From NCBI GenBank assembly GCA_963784425.1, contig CAWARM010000015.1, positions 186,001-250,000 of the forward strand: a stretch of DNA of 64,000 nt, read 5' to 3'. The first letter of the stretch is position 1, and each line of letters starts with the position of its first letter. Under the pieces are notes generated by a model. It ran no database searches and had not been told where the DNA came from. It saw nothing but the letters and a program-made list of their open reading frames with translations. Below are positions 17,419 through 26,912 of the stretch, piece after piece. A program made the translations under genes and the position numbers. The stretch is from SHZL01 sp963784425. Its GTDB lineage: Bacteria > Pseudomonadota > Gammaproteobacteria > Xanthomonadales > SZUA-36.

Positions 17419-19211
17419 ATGACTTTGTCCTGAAAATCGCGACGGTGAACGGAACGGGCTCGGCCAGTGCCAACGGCCTGCTGATGCAGGCTCTGTTCCG
17501 CATGGGCATACCCGTCACCGGCAAGAACATGTTTCCCTCGAACATCCAGGGATTGCCCACGTGGTACGAGATACGCGCCAGTCGCAACGGGTACATGGCG
17601 CGTTCCGGCCGCGTGGACATCATGGTGGCGATGAATGCGCAGACTTACCAGCAGGACATGAACAACGTCAGCCCTGGTGGCTTCCTGGTATACGATTCAA
17701 CCTGGCCGCGTGAGCGTTCCATGACGCGCAATGACATCACCATTCTCGGCGTGCCATTGTCGAAATTGTGTAACGAAAACTTCAGCGTGGCGCGTATCCG
17801 CATCCTGATGAAAAACGTGGCCTATGTGGGTGTGCTGGCGGCGTTGCTGGATATCGATCTCGACATCGTGCACGCCCTGCTGGAAGAGACATTTGCCGCC
17901 AAGCCCAAGCTGGTGGAAGGAAATCTCCAGGCCATCCGCGTGGGATACGACTATGCCAGGGAGAATTTTACCTGCCCCTTACCGGTACACGCAGAAAAGA
18001 TGGGGGATAATGCCGGCAAGATTCTGATTGATGGCAACGCGGCGACGGGTCTCGGTTGTGTCTACGCCGGAGCGACCGTAGGTGCCTGGTACCCCATCAC
18101 GCCCTCCACCTCTGTCATGGACGCGTTCACGCACTATTGCGAAATGTTCCGCACCGATGCGGACACCGGTGAGAAGCGCTACTGCATCGTGCAGGCCGAG
18201 GATGAGCTGGCCGCCGCCGGCATGGTGCTGGGCGCCAACTGGGTCGGCGCCCGCGCGTTCACCCCAACATCCGGGCCGGGCATATCGCTGATGAGCGAAT
18301 TCATCGGGTTTGCTTACTACGCCGAGATCCCCTCGGTGTTTATCGATGTGCAACGCGTTGGCCCGTCCACCGGCATGCCAACCCGCACCCAGCAGTGCGA
18401 CCTGATGCTGTGCGCTTACGCCTCGCACGGTGACACGCGCCATCCCATGCTGTTTCCCGCCAATCCGGGTGAGTGCTTCGAATTCGCGGTCAAGGCATTC
18501 GACCTCGCTGACCGCCTGCAGACTCCGGTCTTCCTGATGTCTGACCTCGACATCGGCATGAACGACTGGATGGTTCCACAGCTTGAGTGGGACGACAGCT
18601 ACCGGCCGGACCGGGGCAAAGTGCTGGGTCCGGCGGATCTGGACAAGATGGAGCGGTTCGTGCGCTATACCGATACCGATGGCGATGGCATTACCTACCG
18701 CACCTTGCCCGGTGAGGATTCACGGGGCGCCTATTTCGTGCGCGGCTCGGGCCACAACCGCCAGGGGGGCTACACCGAAGATTCGAAGGAATACGAGGAT
18801 GTCATGCAGCGCCTGCTGGTCAAATGGGAAACGGCCAGAAAAATGGTGCCGCCCGCCGTCATGACGCGGGCGAAAAAGAAGACCCGAGTCGGTATCCTGG
18901 CGTTTGGAAGTTCTGATGGCGCGGTAATTGAAGCGCGCGACCAGTTGGCACAACAGGGCATCCATACCAATTACCTGCGCATCCGCGGTTTCCCCTTCGG
19001 CACCGAAGTGCTGGATTTCCTGCACGATCACGACACGGTGTTCGTAGTGGAACAGAACCGCGACGGGCAAATGAAGTCGTTGTTGAAACTGGAAACCAAC
19101 AACCCGGCGGACAAGCTGGTCTCCATCCTGCACTTCAACGGCATGCCAATTACCAGCGATTGCGTGGTGAACGGCGTTTCCAAACACCTGGCTTCCGAGG
19201 CTGCCGCATGA
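17394..19211 (+). CDS. korA: 2-oxoacid:ferredoxin oxidoreductase, fused gamma/alpha subunit
   Basis: The 605-residue subunit joins a gamma domain (NGTGSASANGLLMQALFRMG, residues 1-200) to an alpha domain (NAATGLGCVYAGATVGAWYP onwards). The alpha segment has the pyrimidine-binding blocks YPITPSTSVMDA and TSGPGISLMSEFIGFAYYAE, as in 2-oxoglutarate:ferredoxin oxidoreductases. Together with the beta subunit it would oxidise 2-oxoglutarate or another 2-oxoacid to the acyl-CoA, or run in reverse. It overlaps its neighbours by 25 and 4 bases, so the three genes form one operon. KorA is chosen over PorA or IorA by overall look; the substrate is not proven. Confidence 0.85.
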   Translation: MPATQSRINDFVLKIATVNGTGSASANGLLMQALFRMGIPVTGKNMFPSNIQGLPTWYEIRASRNGYMARSGRVDIMVAMNAQTYQQDMNNVSPGGFLVYDSTWPRERSMTRNDITILGVPLSKLCNENFSVARIRILMKNVAYVGVLAALLDIDLDIVHALLEETFAAKPKLVEGNLQAIRVGYDYARENFTCPLPVHAEKMGDNAGKILIDGNAATGLGCVYAGATVGAWYPITPSTSVMDAFTHYCEMFRTDADTGEKRYCIVQAEDELAAAGMVLGANWVGARAFTPTSGPGISLMSEFIGFAYYAEIPSVFIDVQRVGPSTGMPTRTQQCDLMLCAYASHGDTRHPMLFPANPGECFEFAVKAFDLADRLQTPVFLMSDLDIGMNDWMVPQLEWDDSYRPDRGKVLGPADLDKMERFVRYTDTDGDGITYRTLPGEDSRGAYFVRGSGHNRQGGYTEDSKEYEDVMQRLLVKWETARKMVPPAVMTRAKKKTRVGILAFGSSDGAVIEARDQLAQQGIHTNYLRIRGFPFGTEVLDFLHDHDTVFVVEQNRDGQMKSLLKLETNNPADKLVSILHFNGMPITSDCVVNGVSKHLASEAAA

Positions 19212-20263
19212 CCTACATTGCCAAACCAAAAATCGATCTGCCCGGCCAGAAGCGCAACGCGCTGGGTCTGTTGCAGCGTGACTACGAAGGCAGCATGTCG
19301 ACCCTGTGTGCCGGTTGCGGGCACGATTCCATCACTGCAGCGCTGGTGCAGGCATTGTGGGAGATGGCCATCGCCCCGGAAAAACTCGTCAAATTATCCG
19401 GCATCGGCTGCTCATCCAAGACCCCGGCCTATTTTGTGAAGGGCGCACATGGTTTTAATTCGGTGCATGGCCGCATGCCCTCGGTGGCCACCGGCGCACA
19501 CGCCGGCAACCGTGACCTGATTTGCATCGGGGTATCGGGAGATGGCGACTCGCTGTCCATCGGCTTTGGCCAGTTTGGTCATGCCATCCGGCGCAACCTG
19601 AACATGCTCTACCTGATCGAGAACAATGGGGTCTATGGCCTGACCAAGGGGCAGTTCTCCGCCTCCGCCGACCCCGGCAGCACGGCCAAGAAAGGTGCAC
19701 CCAACCTGATGCAGAGCATCAACCCGGTGGCTACGGCCATTGCCATGGGCGCCAGTTTTGTCGCACGCAGTTTTTCCGGTGACCGTGAACAATTGGTTGA
19801 GCTCATCAAGGCCGGCATTGCTCATCCCGGTTGCGCCCTGCTGGATGTCATTTCACCCTGTGTCACGTTCAATGACCACGAGGGTTCCACCAAGAGCTAT
19901 GCCTATACCCGCCTGCACAAGCACCAGGCCACCGCCGCGGACTATGTGCCGGCAGCGGACGAGATCACTGCGCAGTATGCCGAGGGCGAAGCAATCAGCG
20001 TCAAGCTGCACGACGGCAGCAGCATCGTGCTGAAAAAGGCCGATACCGATTTCGACCCCACCAAGCGCAGCTCAGCGCTGGGCTACCTGGAAAAACACCG
20101 CGACCTCGGTGAAATCCCCACCGGCCTGCTGTTTATTGATGAAGACTGGCCGGAAATGCACGCCATTTATGGCACCGCCGCAAAGCCGCTCAAGGAATTT
20201 ACCTTTGCAGAACTCAATCCCGGGCGCGATGCGCTGGAAAAGCTGCAGCTGGGAATGCGCTAA
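19208..20263 (+). CDS. korB: 2-oxoacid:ferredoxin oxidoreductase, beta subunit (TPP-binding)
   Basis: The 351-residue beta subunit carries the thiamine diphosphate site: CAGCGHDSI near the N-terminus, IGCSSKTP, and the GDGDSLSIGFG and NNGVYGLTKGQ pair that ligates the metal and TPP. The C-terminal segment FNDHEGSTKSYAYT is typical of KorB. ATG 19208 overlaps the korA stop as ATGA, which supports this start over an upstream in-frame extension. No separate ferredoxin gene is present, so the FAD/Fe-S protein upstream is the likely electron partner. Confidence 0.88.
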   Translation: MTYIAKPKIDLPGQKRNALGLLQRDYEGSMSTLCAGCGHDSITAALVQALWEMAIAPEKLVKLSGIGCSSKTPAYFVKGAHGFNSVHGRMPSVATGAHAGNRDLICIGVSGDGDSLSIGFGQFGHAIRRNLNMLYLIENNGVYGLTKGQFSASADPGSTAKKGAPNLMQSINPVATAIAMGASFVARSFSGDREQLVELIKAGIAHPGCALLDVISPCVTFNDHEGSTKSYAYTRLHKHQATAADYVPAADEITAQYAEGEAISVKLHDGSSIVLKKADTDFDPTKRSSALGYLEKHRDLGEIPTGLLFIDEDWPEMHAIYGTAAKPLKEFTFAELNPGRDALEKLQLGMR

Positions 20264-20436
20264 TTTCTATTCTATTTCTTGGCGCATGGGCTGGAAGTCC
20301 GTAATATTGTCGGTTCAGTCGAAGCGTTTCGTGAGTTTGAGCGCGGCGGCGGAGTGATGCTGAGGCACTGATATTTTATAGGTTCCGTTAGAGAACCTGC
20401 CTCCCTGATAACCCGACAACTTTACGAGGACGCCCC

Positions 20437-22131
20437 ATGTGCTCGATTTTCGGCGTGCTGGAGCTACGCCAGGACATAGCAACTGTCCGTAAAATGGCTC
20501 TGCAACAATCCCGCTTGCTGCGGCATCGCGGTCCCGACTGGAGTGGCAGTTACACGTCCGCGAGGGCGGTGCTGGCGCACGAACGCCTGGCCATCGTGGA
20601 CATCAACACCGGCGCCCAGCCATTGCTGAGCGCCAACGGCAAGCAGGCATTGGCGATCAATGCCGAGATCTACAACCACCAGGAAATCCGCCACGCGCTG
20701 AAAGCGTCCTATGCCTTTCGCACAGAGTCCGATTGTGAGGTCATCCTGCCGTTGTACCTCGAACACGGCCCCAACTTCCTCGACCAGTTGCGCGGCATGT
20801 TCGCCTTCGTGCTGTACGACGAAGTAAAAGACTTCTGGATGATTGCGCGCGATCCCCTCGGCATCATTCCCTTGTATTACGGCCACGATCAGCATGGCCA
20901 GTTGTTTGTTGCCTCCGAAATGAAAGCCCTGATGGACGTGTGCAACCAGGTGCACGAGTTTCCCCCGGGCCATTATTGGACCAGCGGCCAGGCCGAACCG
21001 CAGCGCTGGTACCGGCGCGACTGGGAGCACTACGAAAACGTTGCCAATGCCGTCACGGACCGGGCCGCCTTGCGCGCCGCATTGGAGGACTCGGTTATCA
21101 GTCATTTGATGACGGACGTGCCCTACGGCGTATTACTTTCCGGCGGACTGGATTCATCCATCACGGCTGCTCTCGCTGCCCGTCATGCCGCCATGCGCGT
21201 GGAAGATGACGAGCAAAGCCCGGCCTGGTGGCCGCGTTTGCACTCGTTTGCCATTGGCCTGGAAGGCTCACCCGACCTCAAAGCAGCGCGCAAGGCAGCT
21301 GATCATATCGGCACCGTGCATCACGGTTTTACCTTCACCATCCAGGAGGGTCTTGATGCGCTGGACGAGGTGATCTACCACCTCGAAACCTATGACGTCA
21401 CCAGCATACGTGCGGCCACACCCATGTACCTGATGGCGCGTAAAATTCACGCCATGGGCATCAAGATGGTGCTATCCGGCGAAGGCGCGGACGAGATTTT
21501 CGGTGGCTACCTGTATTTCCACAAAGCGCCCAACCCCCAGGCCTTCCACGAGGAAACCGTGCGCAAGCTCTCGCGACTGCACAGCTACGACTGCCTGCGC
21601 GCCAACAAGGCCATGGCGGCCTGGGGCGTGGAGGCACGCGTGCCGTTTCTCGACACCCGTTTCCTCGATGTGGCCATGAGCATCAACCCGGCCGACAAGA
21701 TGGCGGGGAACGGCAAAATCGAGAAATTCATCCTGCGTGAAGCCTTTGCCGACATGCTTCCGGAGGAAATCGCGTGGCGCCAGAAAGAGCAGTTCTCCGA
21801 TGGCGTGGGTTATGGCTGGATCGACGCGGTGAAAGACCACGCCGGGAAACAGGTCAGCGACGGGGAAATGAGCCGCGCAGCCGGGCGGTTTCCATTCAAT
21901 ACGCCGGTGTCCAAGGAGGCGTATTACTTCCGCAGCATTTTTGAGCAGCACTTCCCGCTGGCCTCGGCCGCCCAGACGGTGCCCGGTGGCCCAACCGTGG
22001 CGTGCAGTACGCCCGAAGCGATCTTGTGGGACAAGTCCCTGGCAGAAATGAATGACCCATCGGGGCGCGCCATGCGTTCCGTGCACATCGATGCCTACGC
22101 CGGACCCAGTGTCGGGGAGCACAAGCCGTGA
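20437..22131 (+). CDS. asnB: Glutamine-hydrolysing asparagine synthase
   Basis: The 564-residue enzyme converts aspartate, glutamine and ATP to asparagine. After Met removal, Cys2 (MCSIFGVLEL) is the N-terminal nucleophile of the glutaminase domain, which also shows RHRGPDWSG and INAEIYNH. The synthase domain has the ATP-pyrophosphatase loop LLSGGLDSSITAALAA and GEGADEIFGGYLYFHKAP. It is the first gene of a five-gene run and overlaps thrA by 4 bases (GTGA). The 173-base leader holds a small inverted repeat, AGGTTC-7-GAACCT at 20380-20398, but no obvious Thr-rich leader peptide. Confidence 0.93.
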   Translation: MCSIFGVLELRQDIATVRKMALQQSRLLRHRGPDWSGSYTSARAVLAHERLAIVDINTGAQPLLSANGKQALAINAEIYNHQEIRHALKASYAFRTESDCEVILPLYLEHGPNFLDQLRGMFAFVLYDEVKDFWMIARDPLGIIPLYYGHDQHGQLFVASEMKALMDVCNQVHEFPPGHYWTSGQAEPQRWYRRDWEHYENVANAVTDRAALRAALEDSVISHLMTDVPYGVLLSGGLDSSITAALAARHAAMRVEDDEQSPAWWPRLHSFAIGLEGSPDLKAARKAADHIGTVHHGFTFTIQEGLDALDEVIYHLETYDVTSIRAATPMYLMARKIHAMGIKMVLSGEGADEIFGGYLYFHKAPNPQAFHEETVRKLSRLHSYDCLRANKAMAAWGVEARVPFLDTRFLDVAMSINPADKMAGNGKIEKFILREAFADMLPEEIAWRQKEQFSDGVGYGWIDAVKDHAGKQVSDGEMSRAAGRFPFNTPVSKEAYYFRSIFEQHFPLASAAQTVPGGPTVACSTPEAILWDKSLAEMNDPSGRAMRSVHIDAYAGPSVGEHKP

Positions 22132-24602
22132 GCATCAGTCCTTCACTGGTAGTGCAGAAGTTTGGCGGCACCTCGCTGGCGGATTACGCCGGGTTTTGCG
22201 CCAGCGCCGATGTCATTGAGAAATACGGCGGTGATGGTCAGGTCATCGTGGTTCTGTCCGCCGTTAAAGGGGTAACCGACCTGCTGATTACAGCCATCGA
22301 CCGGGCAGTGGGCGGTGAGAGCGGTCAGTCGGAAATGGATGAGGCGCTGCAGCGCGAGCGCAGCATTATTGCGGCCATGAAGGCGGACGGCATACCCACT
22401 CCGCTGGGAAGTGCTTTCCTCAAGGAGCAGACCGACTTGCTGGCGCAGCGCATCGAAGGCGTGCGCATGCTGGGCCAGTGCCCCGACCGGATCCGCGCGC
22501 GTGTGCTCGCCACCGGCGAAGGCTTTTGCAGTCGCCTGATGGTGGACTACCTGCAACACCGGGGTGTGGCTGCCGCCTGGTCCGATGCCGATGTATTACC
22601 CCTGGCCAACGACAGCTGGCTGGATTCCCTGGTGGATATCGAGGCCGCTGCGCCTCTATTGAAAAAGCGCCTTACCAAAGACATCAAGGTATTGGTGCTG
22701 CCCGGCTTCTATGGCTGCAATTCCGCCGGTGAGATCCAGTTGCTCGGGCGTAACGGCACTGACTATTCCGCCGCCGCCATTGCGGCCGCCATGGGCGCCG
22801 GGCGTTGCCAGATCTGGAAGGACGTGGATGGTTTTTTCACTGCAGACCCGCGCATCGTGTCCAATGCGCAGTGCCTGGATGAAGTGAGTTACGAAGAAGC
22901 CATGGAGCTGAGCTATTTTGGCGCCAAGGTCATTTCAGCCAAGGCGCTGACGCCGCTGGCTGCCAATAACATTCTGTGTGAAATCCGCAATACTTATGAG
23001 CCGGCGGCCCCGGGCACCCTGATTCACCGCGAGGCAAAGCGCACTCACGTGGTGCGGGGCATTTCCCACCTCGACAACATCGCCTCCATCACCCTGCAAG
23101 GTGGTGGTTTGCGTGGCCGCATCGGCATCGCACGGCGGGTCATGGATGCACTGGCCAGCCAGTCAATATCCATCCTGTTGATCGTGCAATCCTCATCCGA
23201 GTACAGCATCACCTTGTGTGTGCGCCAGGCGGATGCCGAAAGCGCCCGCAAGGCGCTGGAAGAAGAGTTTCATTTCGAACGGCTGCACAGCCTCATCGGT
23301 GAAATCATGGTGCAGGGCAGACGTGCGGTTATCTCGCTGGTCGGCGAAGGCATGAAACATTATCGGGGCATTGCCGGCCGTTTCCTCATGGCCATCTCCT
23401 CGGCCGGTGTGAACGTGGAAGTCATTGCCCAGGGTTCCACCGAGTGTGCCATCGCGGTGGTGGTCAAGAGCGAGGATGCACAGTCTGCTACGCGCGCCTG
23501 CCATACCGCCTTTTTCAGCCACACTGCCCATGTTGATGTGATCCTGCTGGGTTGCGGCAATGTCGGCGGGGAGTTGCTGCGCCAGTTCCAGCGCCAGGCC
23601 GCCAGCCTGTTGAAGCACGGCACGGACCTGCGCGTGCGGGCCATTGCCAACAGCCGCAAGCTGTATGTTGCCGCCAACGTGGTGGACCTGGATAACTGGG
23701 CGCAATTGCTGGACAAGGAGGGCAAGCCCTGGACCATTGACGATGTCATTGCGATCCGTGAACGCCTGGGCCTGCTCAATTCCACGGTGGTGGATTGCAG
23801 CACCAATGCCACGCTGGCCGGGGAATACGTGCGCTTCCTGGAAAACGGTTTCAACGTGGTCGCCGCCAACAAGAAAGCCAATACCGCATCGCTGGAATAC
23901 TATCGCGCCATGCGCACGGCCGCCGGGCGCAATTTCCGGAAATTTCTGTACGAGACCAACGTGGGCGCGGGCCTGCCGGTGATTGATACCCTGCAAGCAC
24001 TGATTCGCTCAGGCGATGAACTCAAGTCGTTTGATGGCATCCTGTCCGGTTCCCTGTCGATGATTTTCGGCTTGCTGGAAGATGGCATGGCCATGTCTGC
24101 AGCCGTGGGGAAAGCCATGGAGTTGGGCTATACCGAACCGGATCCGCGCGATGACCTTTCCGGCATGGATGTGGCGCGAAAACTGCTGATTGTTGCGCGT
24201 GAAGTTGGCCTGGAACTCGAACTCAGCGATGTGGAAGTTGAGCCTGCGGTGCCCATGGCTTCCATCGCCAATGTAGACAAGGCGCACCTGATCAAGGCGC
24301 TCCAGGGCCTGGATGCAGGCGTCGCAAAACGGGTCAAGGAGGCTGCGGCAGCGGGCAAGGTGCTGCGCTACGTTGGCCGCATTGCCGAGGGTAAGTGCCG
24401 CGTGGCCGTTGAAGCGGTACCCAAAGACAAGCCGCTGGGCGCTGTGCGTGACGGCGAAAATGCACTGGTACTTCACACCCGCTATTACCAGCCCATACCC
24501 ATGGTGCTGCGGGGTTACGGCGCCGGCGCGCAAGTGACGGCCGCCGGGGTGTTTGCCGACCTGTTGCGCACCGTGTGGCAACCGCTGGATCAGCGTGCAT
24601 GA
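22128..24602 (+). CDS. thrA: Bifunctional aspartokinase I / homoserine dehydrogenase I
   Basis: The 824-residue enzyme is about the length of E. coli ThrA (820). Residues 1 to about 290 form the aspartokinase (VQKFGGTSLAD, TGEGFCSRLM, RNGTDYSAAAIAAAMGA), followed by ACT-type regulatory repeats. The homoserine dehydrogenase part begins near residue 470 with the NAD(P) site LLGCGNVGGELL from about 472, and contains ATNAT-like NATLAGEYV, NKKANTASLEYY and GILSGSLSMIFGLLEDG. It catalyses the first and third steps of the threonine pathway and is normally inhibited by threonine. GTG 22128 overlaps the asnB stop, and the thrA stop overlaps thrB. Confidence 0.95.
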   Translation: MSISPSLVVQKFGGTSLADYAGFCASADVIEKYGGDGQVIVVLSAVKGVTDLLITAIDRAVGGESGQSEMDEALQRERSIIAAMKADGIPTPLGSAFLKEQTDLLAQRIEGVRMLGQCPDRIRARVLATGEGFCSRLMVDYLQHRGVAAAWSDADVLPLANDSWLDSLVDIEAAAPLLKKRLTKDIKVLVLPGFYGCNSAGEIQLLGRNGTDYSAAAIAAAMGAGRCQIWKDVDGFFTADPRIVSNAQCLDEVSYEEAMELSYFGAKVISAKALTPLAANNILCEIRNTYEPAAPGTLIHREAKRTHVVRGISHLDNIASITLQGGGLRGRIGIARRVMDALASQSISILLIVQSSSEYSITLCVRQADAESARKALEEEFHFERLHSLIGEIMVQGRRAVISLVGEGMKHYRGIAGRFLMAISSAGVNVEVIAQGSTECAIAVVVKSEDAQSATRACHTAFFSHTAHVDVILLGCGNVGGELLRQFQRQAASLLKHGTDLRVRAIANSRKLYVAANVVDLDNWAQLLDKEGKPWTIDDVIAIRERLGLLNSTVVDCSTNATLAGEYVRFLENGFNVVAANKKANTASLEYYRAMRTAAGRNFRKFLYETNVGAGLPVIDTLQALIRSGDELKSFDGILSGSLSMIFGLLEDGMAMSAAVGKAMELGYTEPDPRDDLSGMDVARKLLIVAREVGLELELSDVEVEPAVPMASIANVDKAHLIKALQGLDAGVAKRVKEAAAAGKVLRYVGRIAEGKCRVAVEAVPKDKPLGAVRDGENALVLHTRYYQPIPMVLRGYGAGAQVTAAGVFADLLRTVWQPLDQRA

Positions 24603-25597
24603 ACCCCGCGCCCGGTACTAAAGAATCCGGCTCGCAGCGCCAGCCGTTGGCGGTATTCGCTCCCGCGTCAATCGGCAACGTTTCCGTGGGCTTTGACGCA
24701 CTTGGGCTGGCACTGGCACCCATAGACGGCACTTTGTTGGGCGACATCGTGCAACTGCTGCCGGGTCCCCTCCCTGACTGGAAATTGCGCACCACCGGGC
24801 CCTTCGCCCATAAGCTGCCCAAGGACGTGGAAAAAAACATTGTGCTGCAGTGCTGTCGCCTGTATCAGCAGACGCTGGCGCAGCGCGGTATTGCCGTGAC
24901 AGCTATGGAAATTGTGCTGGACAAGCGCTTGCCTATTGGTAGCGGCCTTGGCTCCAGTGCGAGTTCCGTGGTGGCGACTCTCGAAGTGCTGAACCGCTGG
25001 CACGACAATGTGCTGAGCTCGCGCGACCTGTTTCGGCTCATGGCTGAAGTTGAAGGTGGCATCAGCGGAGCAATCCACCTGGATAATATTGCCCCCTGCC
25101 TGTTCGGGGGCTTGCGCCTGTGTCCGTCCGGCAATCTGTCCGAGTATGCCTTGCCCTGGCCTGCCCGCTGGTTGGCCGTGGTGTGCTGGCCTGGCACCGA
25201 GTTGAATACGCGCGATGCACGCGCTGTGCTTCCCGCGCAACTGCCGCGGGCAACCGCTGTGCAGCATGGCGCGCAGTTTGCGCAGTTTGTGTACGCCTTG
25301 TACACCGGCAAGACCGAGCTGGCTGCTGCCTCCATGGTGGACTTGATTGCTGAACCGTCGCGCCGCAGCCTGTTGCCGGGTTTTGAGCGGGCGCGCGAAG
25401 AGTTGCCCGCACTGGGTGCCCTGGCTGTGGGTATTTCCGGTTCCGGCCCCACGGTTTTTGCTTTGGCCGATAAGCCTGCAGTGGCGCAGGAACTGGGGCA
25501 TTGGCTGGCGGAAAATTACCAGCAGAACGACAGCGGCTTGACGCACATTTGCCGCGCCGATCTGGGCGGAGCCCGCAGCGTTAGCCCCAGGCACTGA
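24599..25597 (+). CDS. thrB: Homoserine kinase
   Basis: A 332-residue GHMP kinase that phosphorylates homoserine. APASIGNVSVGFDALGLAL is the N-terminal family block, PIGSGLGSSASSVVATLE the phosphate-binding loop, and GISGSGPTVFALAD the C-terminal glycine-rich motif. ATG 24599 overlaps the thrA stop by 4 bases (ATGA), which fixes the start; a longer frame upstream lies inside thrA. It is 16 bases from thrC. Confidence 0.94.
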   Translation: MNPAPGTKESGSQRQPLAVFAPASIGNVSVGFDALGLALAPIDGTLLGDIVQLLPGPLPDWKLRTTGPFAHKLPKDVEKNIVLQCCRLYQQTLAQRGIAVTAMEIVLDKRLPIGSGLGSSASSVVATLEVLNRWHDNVLSSRDLFRLMAEVEGGISGAIHLDNIAPCLFGGLRLCPSGNLSEYALPWPARWLAVVCWPGTELNTRDARAVLPAQLPRATAVQHGAQFAQFVYALYTGKTELAAASMVDLIAEPSRRSLLPGFERAREELPALGALAVGISGSGPTVFALADKPAVAQELGHWLAENYQQNDSGLTHICRADLGGARSVSPRH

Positions 25598-25613
25598 CAG
25601 GCCGTCGGCCGAC

Positions 25614-26912
25614 ATGATGGAACTGATCAATATCAAGGTCCCTTCGGAGCAAGTCAGTTTCCGCGAGGCAGTTTTGACCGGCCTGGGGAGTGATCAAGGG
25701 CTGTACTTTCCCCGGCACTTTGAGCTCCTGCCTGCGGTGCAGGACTTGCTCGATCTGGAGTTCGTGCCCCGCAGCGTTGCCATATTGCAGCACTTGACCC
25801 AGGGCGAAATAGCACCAGGCGTTATGCAGCGCATGGTGGAGTCTGCCTTCAATTTCCCCATCAAGACAGCTCGCATTGCATCGGCAGGCACGCCAGTGAT
25901 ACGCGCGCTGGAGCTGTTTCACGGCCCTTCGCTGGCATTCAAGGATTTTGGCGCCCGCTTCATGGCACGTTGCCTGGCCGAGTTCCATGACGGTGGGCCC
26001 ATGACCATACTCACCGCCACTTCCGGTGATACCGGCGCGGCAGTTGCCCATGCCTATTACGGTCAGCCGGGCGTCGAGGTGGTGGTGCTCTACCCCAAGG
26101 GCCGGATTTCGCCGCTGCAGGAAAAACTGTTTTGTACTTTGGGTGGCAATGTGCGCACCGTGGCGGTTGAAGCTGATTTCGATACCTGCCAGCGCCTGGT
26201 CAAGCAGGCTTTTGACGACCCCGGGCTCAAGCAAACTTTGGGGTTGAACTCTGCCAACTCCATCAACATCGCGCGCCTGCTGGCACAGGTGTGCTATTAC
26301 TTTGAAGCTGCGGCAAGGGCAGACGCGGTAGACAGGCTGGTAATCAGTGTTCCCAGTGGCAATTTTGGCAACGTCACGGCCGGCCTGATCGCGCGTGCCA
26401 TTGGCTTGCCCTACCGCCGCATCATTGCGGCCACCAATGCCAATGACACAGTGCCGCGTTTTTTTGCCAGTGGCCAGTGGAATCCCCGCGCCACGGTGGC
26501 AACTATCACCAATGCCATGGATGTGTCACTGCCCAATAACTTTCCCAGGGTGCTGGAACTGGCGACACGCCACGGGTTGGATCTGAACCGCATGCTGGGC
26601 TCGATTGCACTGGATGATGAGGACACCCGCGCCGCCATGCGTATCTTGTATCAGCGCGGCTACCTGGCGGATCCTCACAGTGCGCTGGCCTGGTCGGCCC
26701 TGGAGCGGTCTTTGCGCGGCGATGAAGAAGGTGTGTTCTTCTGCACTGCGCACCCTGCCAAGTTCAGGGAAGTTATCGAGGAGACTCTTGCTATAGAGGT
26801 ATTGCTGCCGCCCGAGTTGGAAGCAGTGCGTGACAAACAAATTCTATCCAGTACTATCCTGGGAGATTTTCTGTCACTGGAAACGTTCTTACTAGAAGGA
26901 TCAGCAAAATGA
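25614..26912 (+). CDS. thrC: Threonine synthase
   Basis: This 432-residue PLP enzyme turns O-phosphohomoserine into threonine. Lys110 in SLAFKDFGARFMARC is the PLP lysine, LTATSGDTGAAVAHAYYG the phosphate-binding region and VPSGNFGNVTAGLIARAIGL the conserved cofactor loop. The N-terminal GLYFP matches the bacterial threonine-synthase family. The stop overlaps the next gene by 4 bases (ATGA). With asnB and thrAB it makes a coupled aspartate-family operon. Confidence 0.95.
   Translation: MMELINIKVPSEQVSFREAVLTGLGSDQGLYFPRHFELLPAVQDLLDLEFVPRSVAILQHLTQGEIAPGVMQRMVESAFNFPIKTARIASAGTPVIRALELFHGPSLAFKDFGARFMARCLAEFHDGGPMTILTATSGDTGAAVAHAYYGQPGVEVVVLYPKGRISPLQEKLFCTLGGNVRTVAVEADFDTCQRLVKQAFDDPGLKQTLGLNSANSINIARLLAQVCYYFEAAARADAVDRLVISVPSGNFGNVTAGLIARAIGLPYRRIIAATNANDTVPRFFASGQWNPRATVATITNAMDVSLPNNFPRVLELATRHGLDLNRMLGSIALDDEDTRAAMRILYQRGYLADPHSALAWSALERSLRGDEEGVFFCTAHPAKFREVIEETLAIEVLLPPELEAVRDKQILSSTILGDFLSLETFLLEGSAK

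Noticed and set aside
20264..20436. Threonine attenuator before asnB-thrABC
   Set aside because: No short leader frame rich in Thr or Ile codons and no terminator/antiterminator pair with a T-tract was found.
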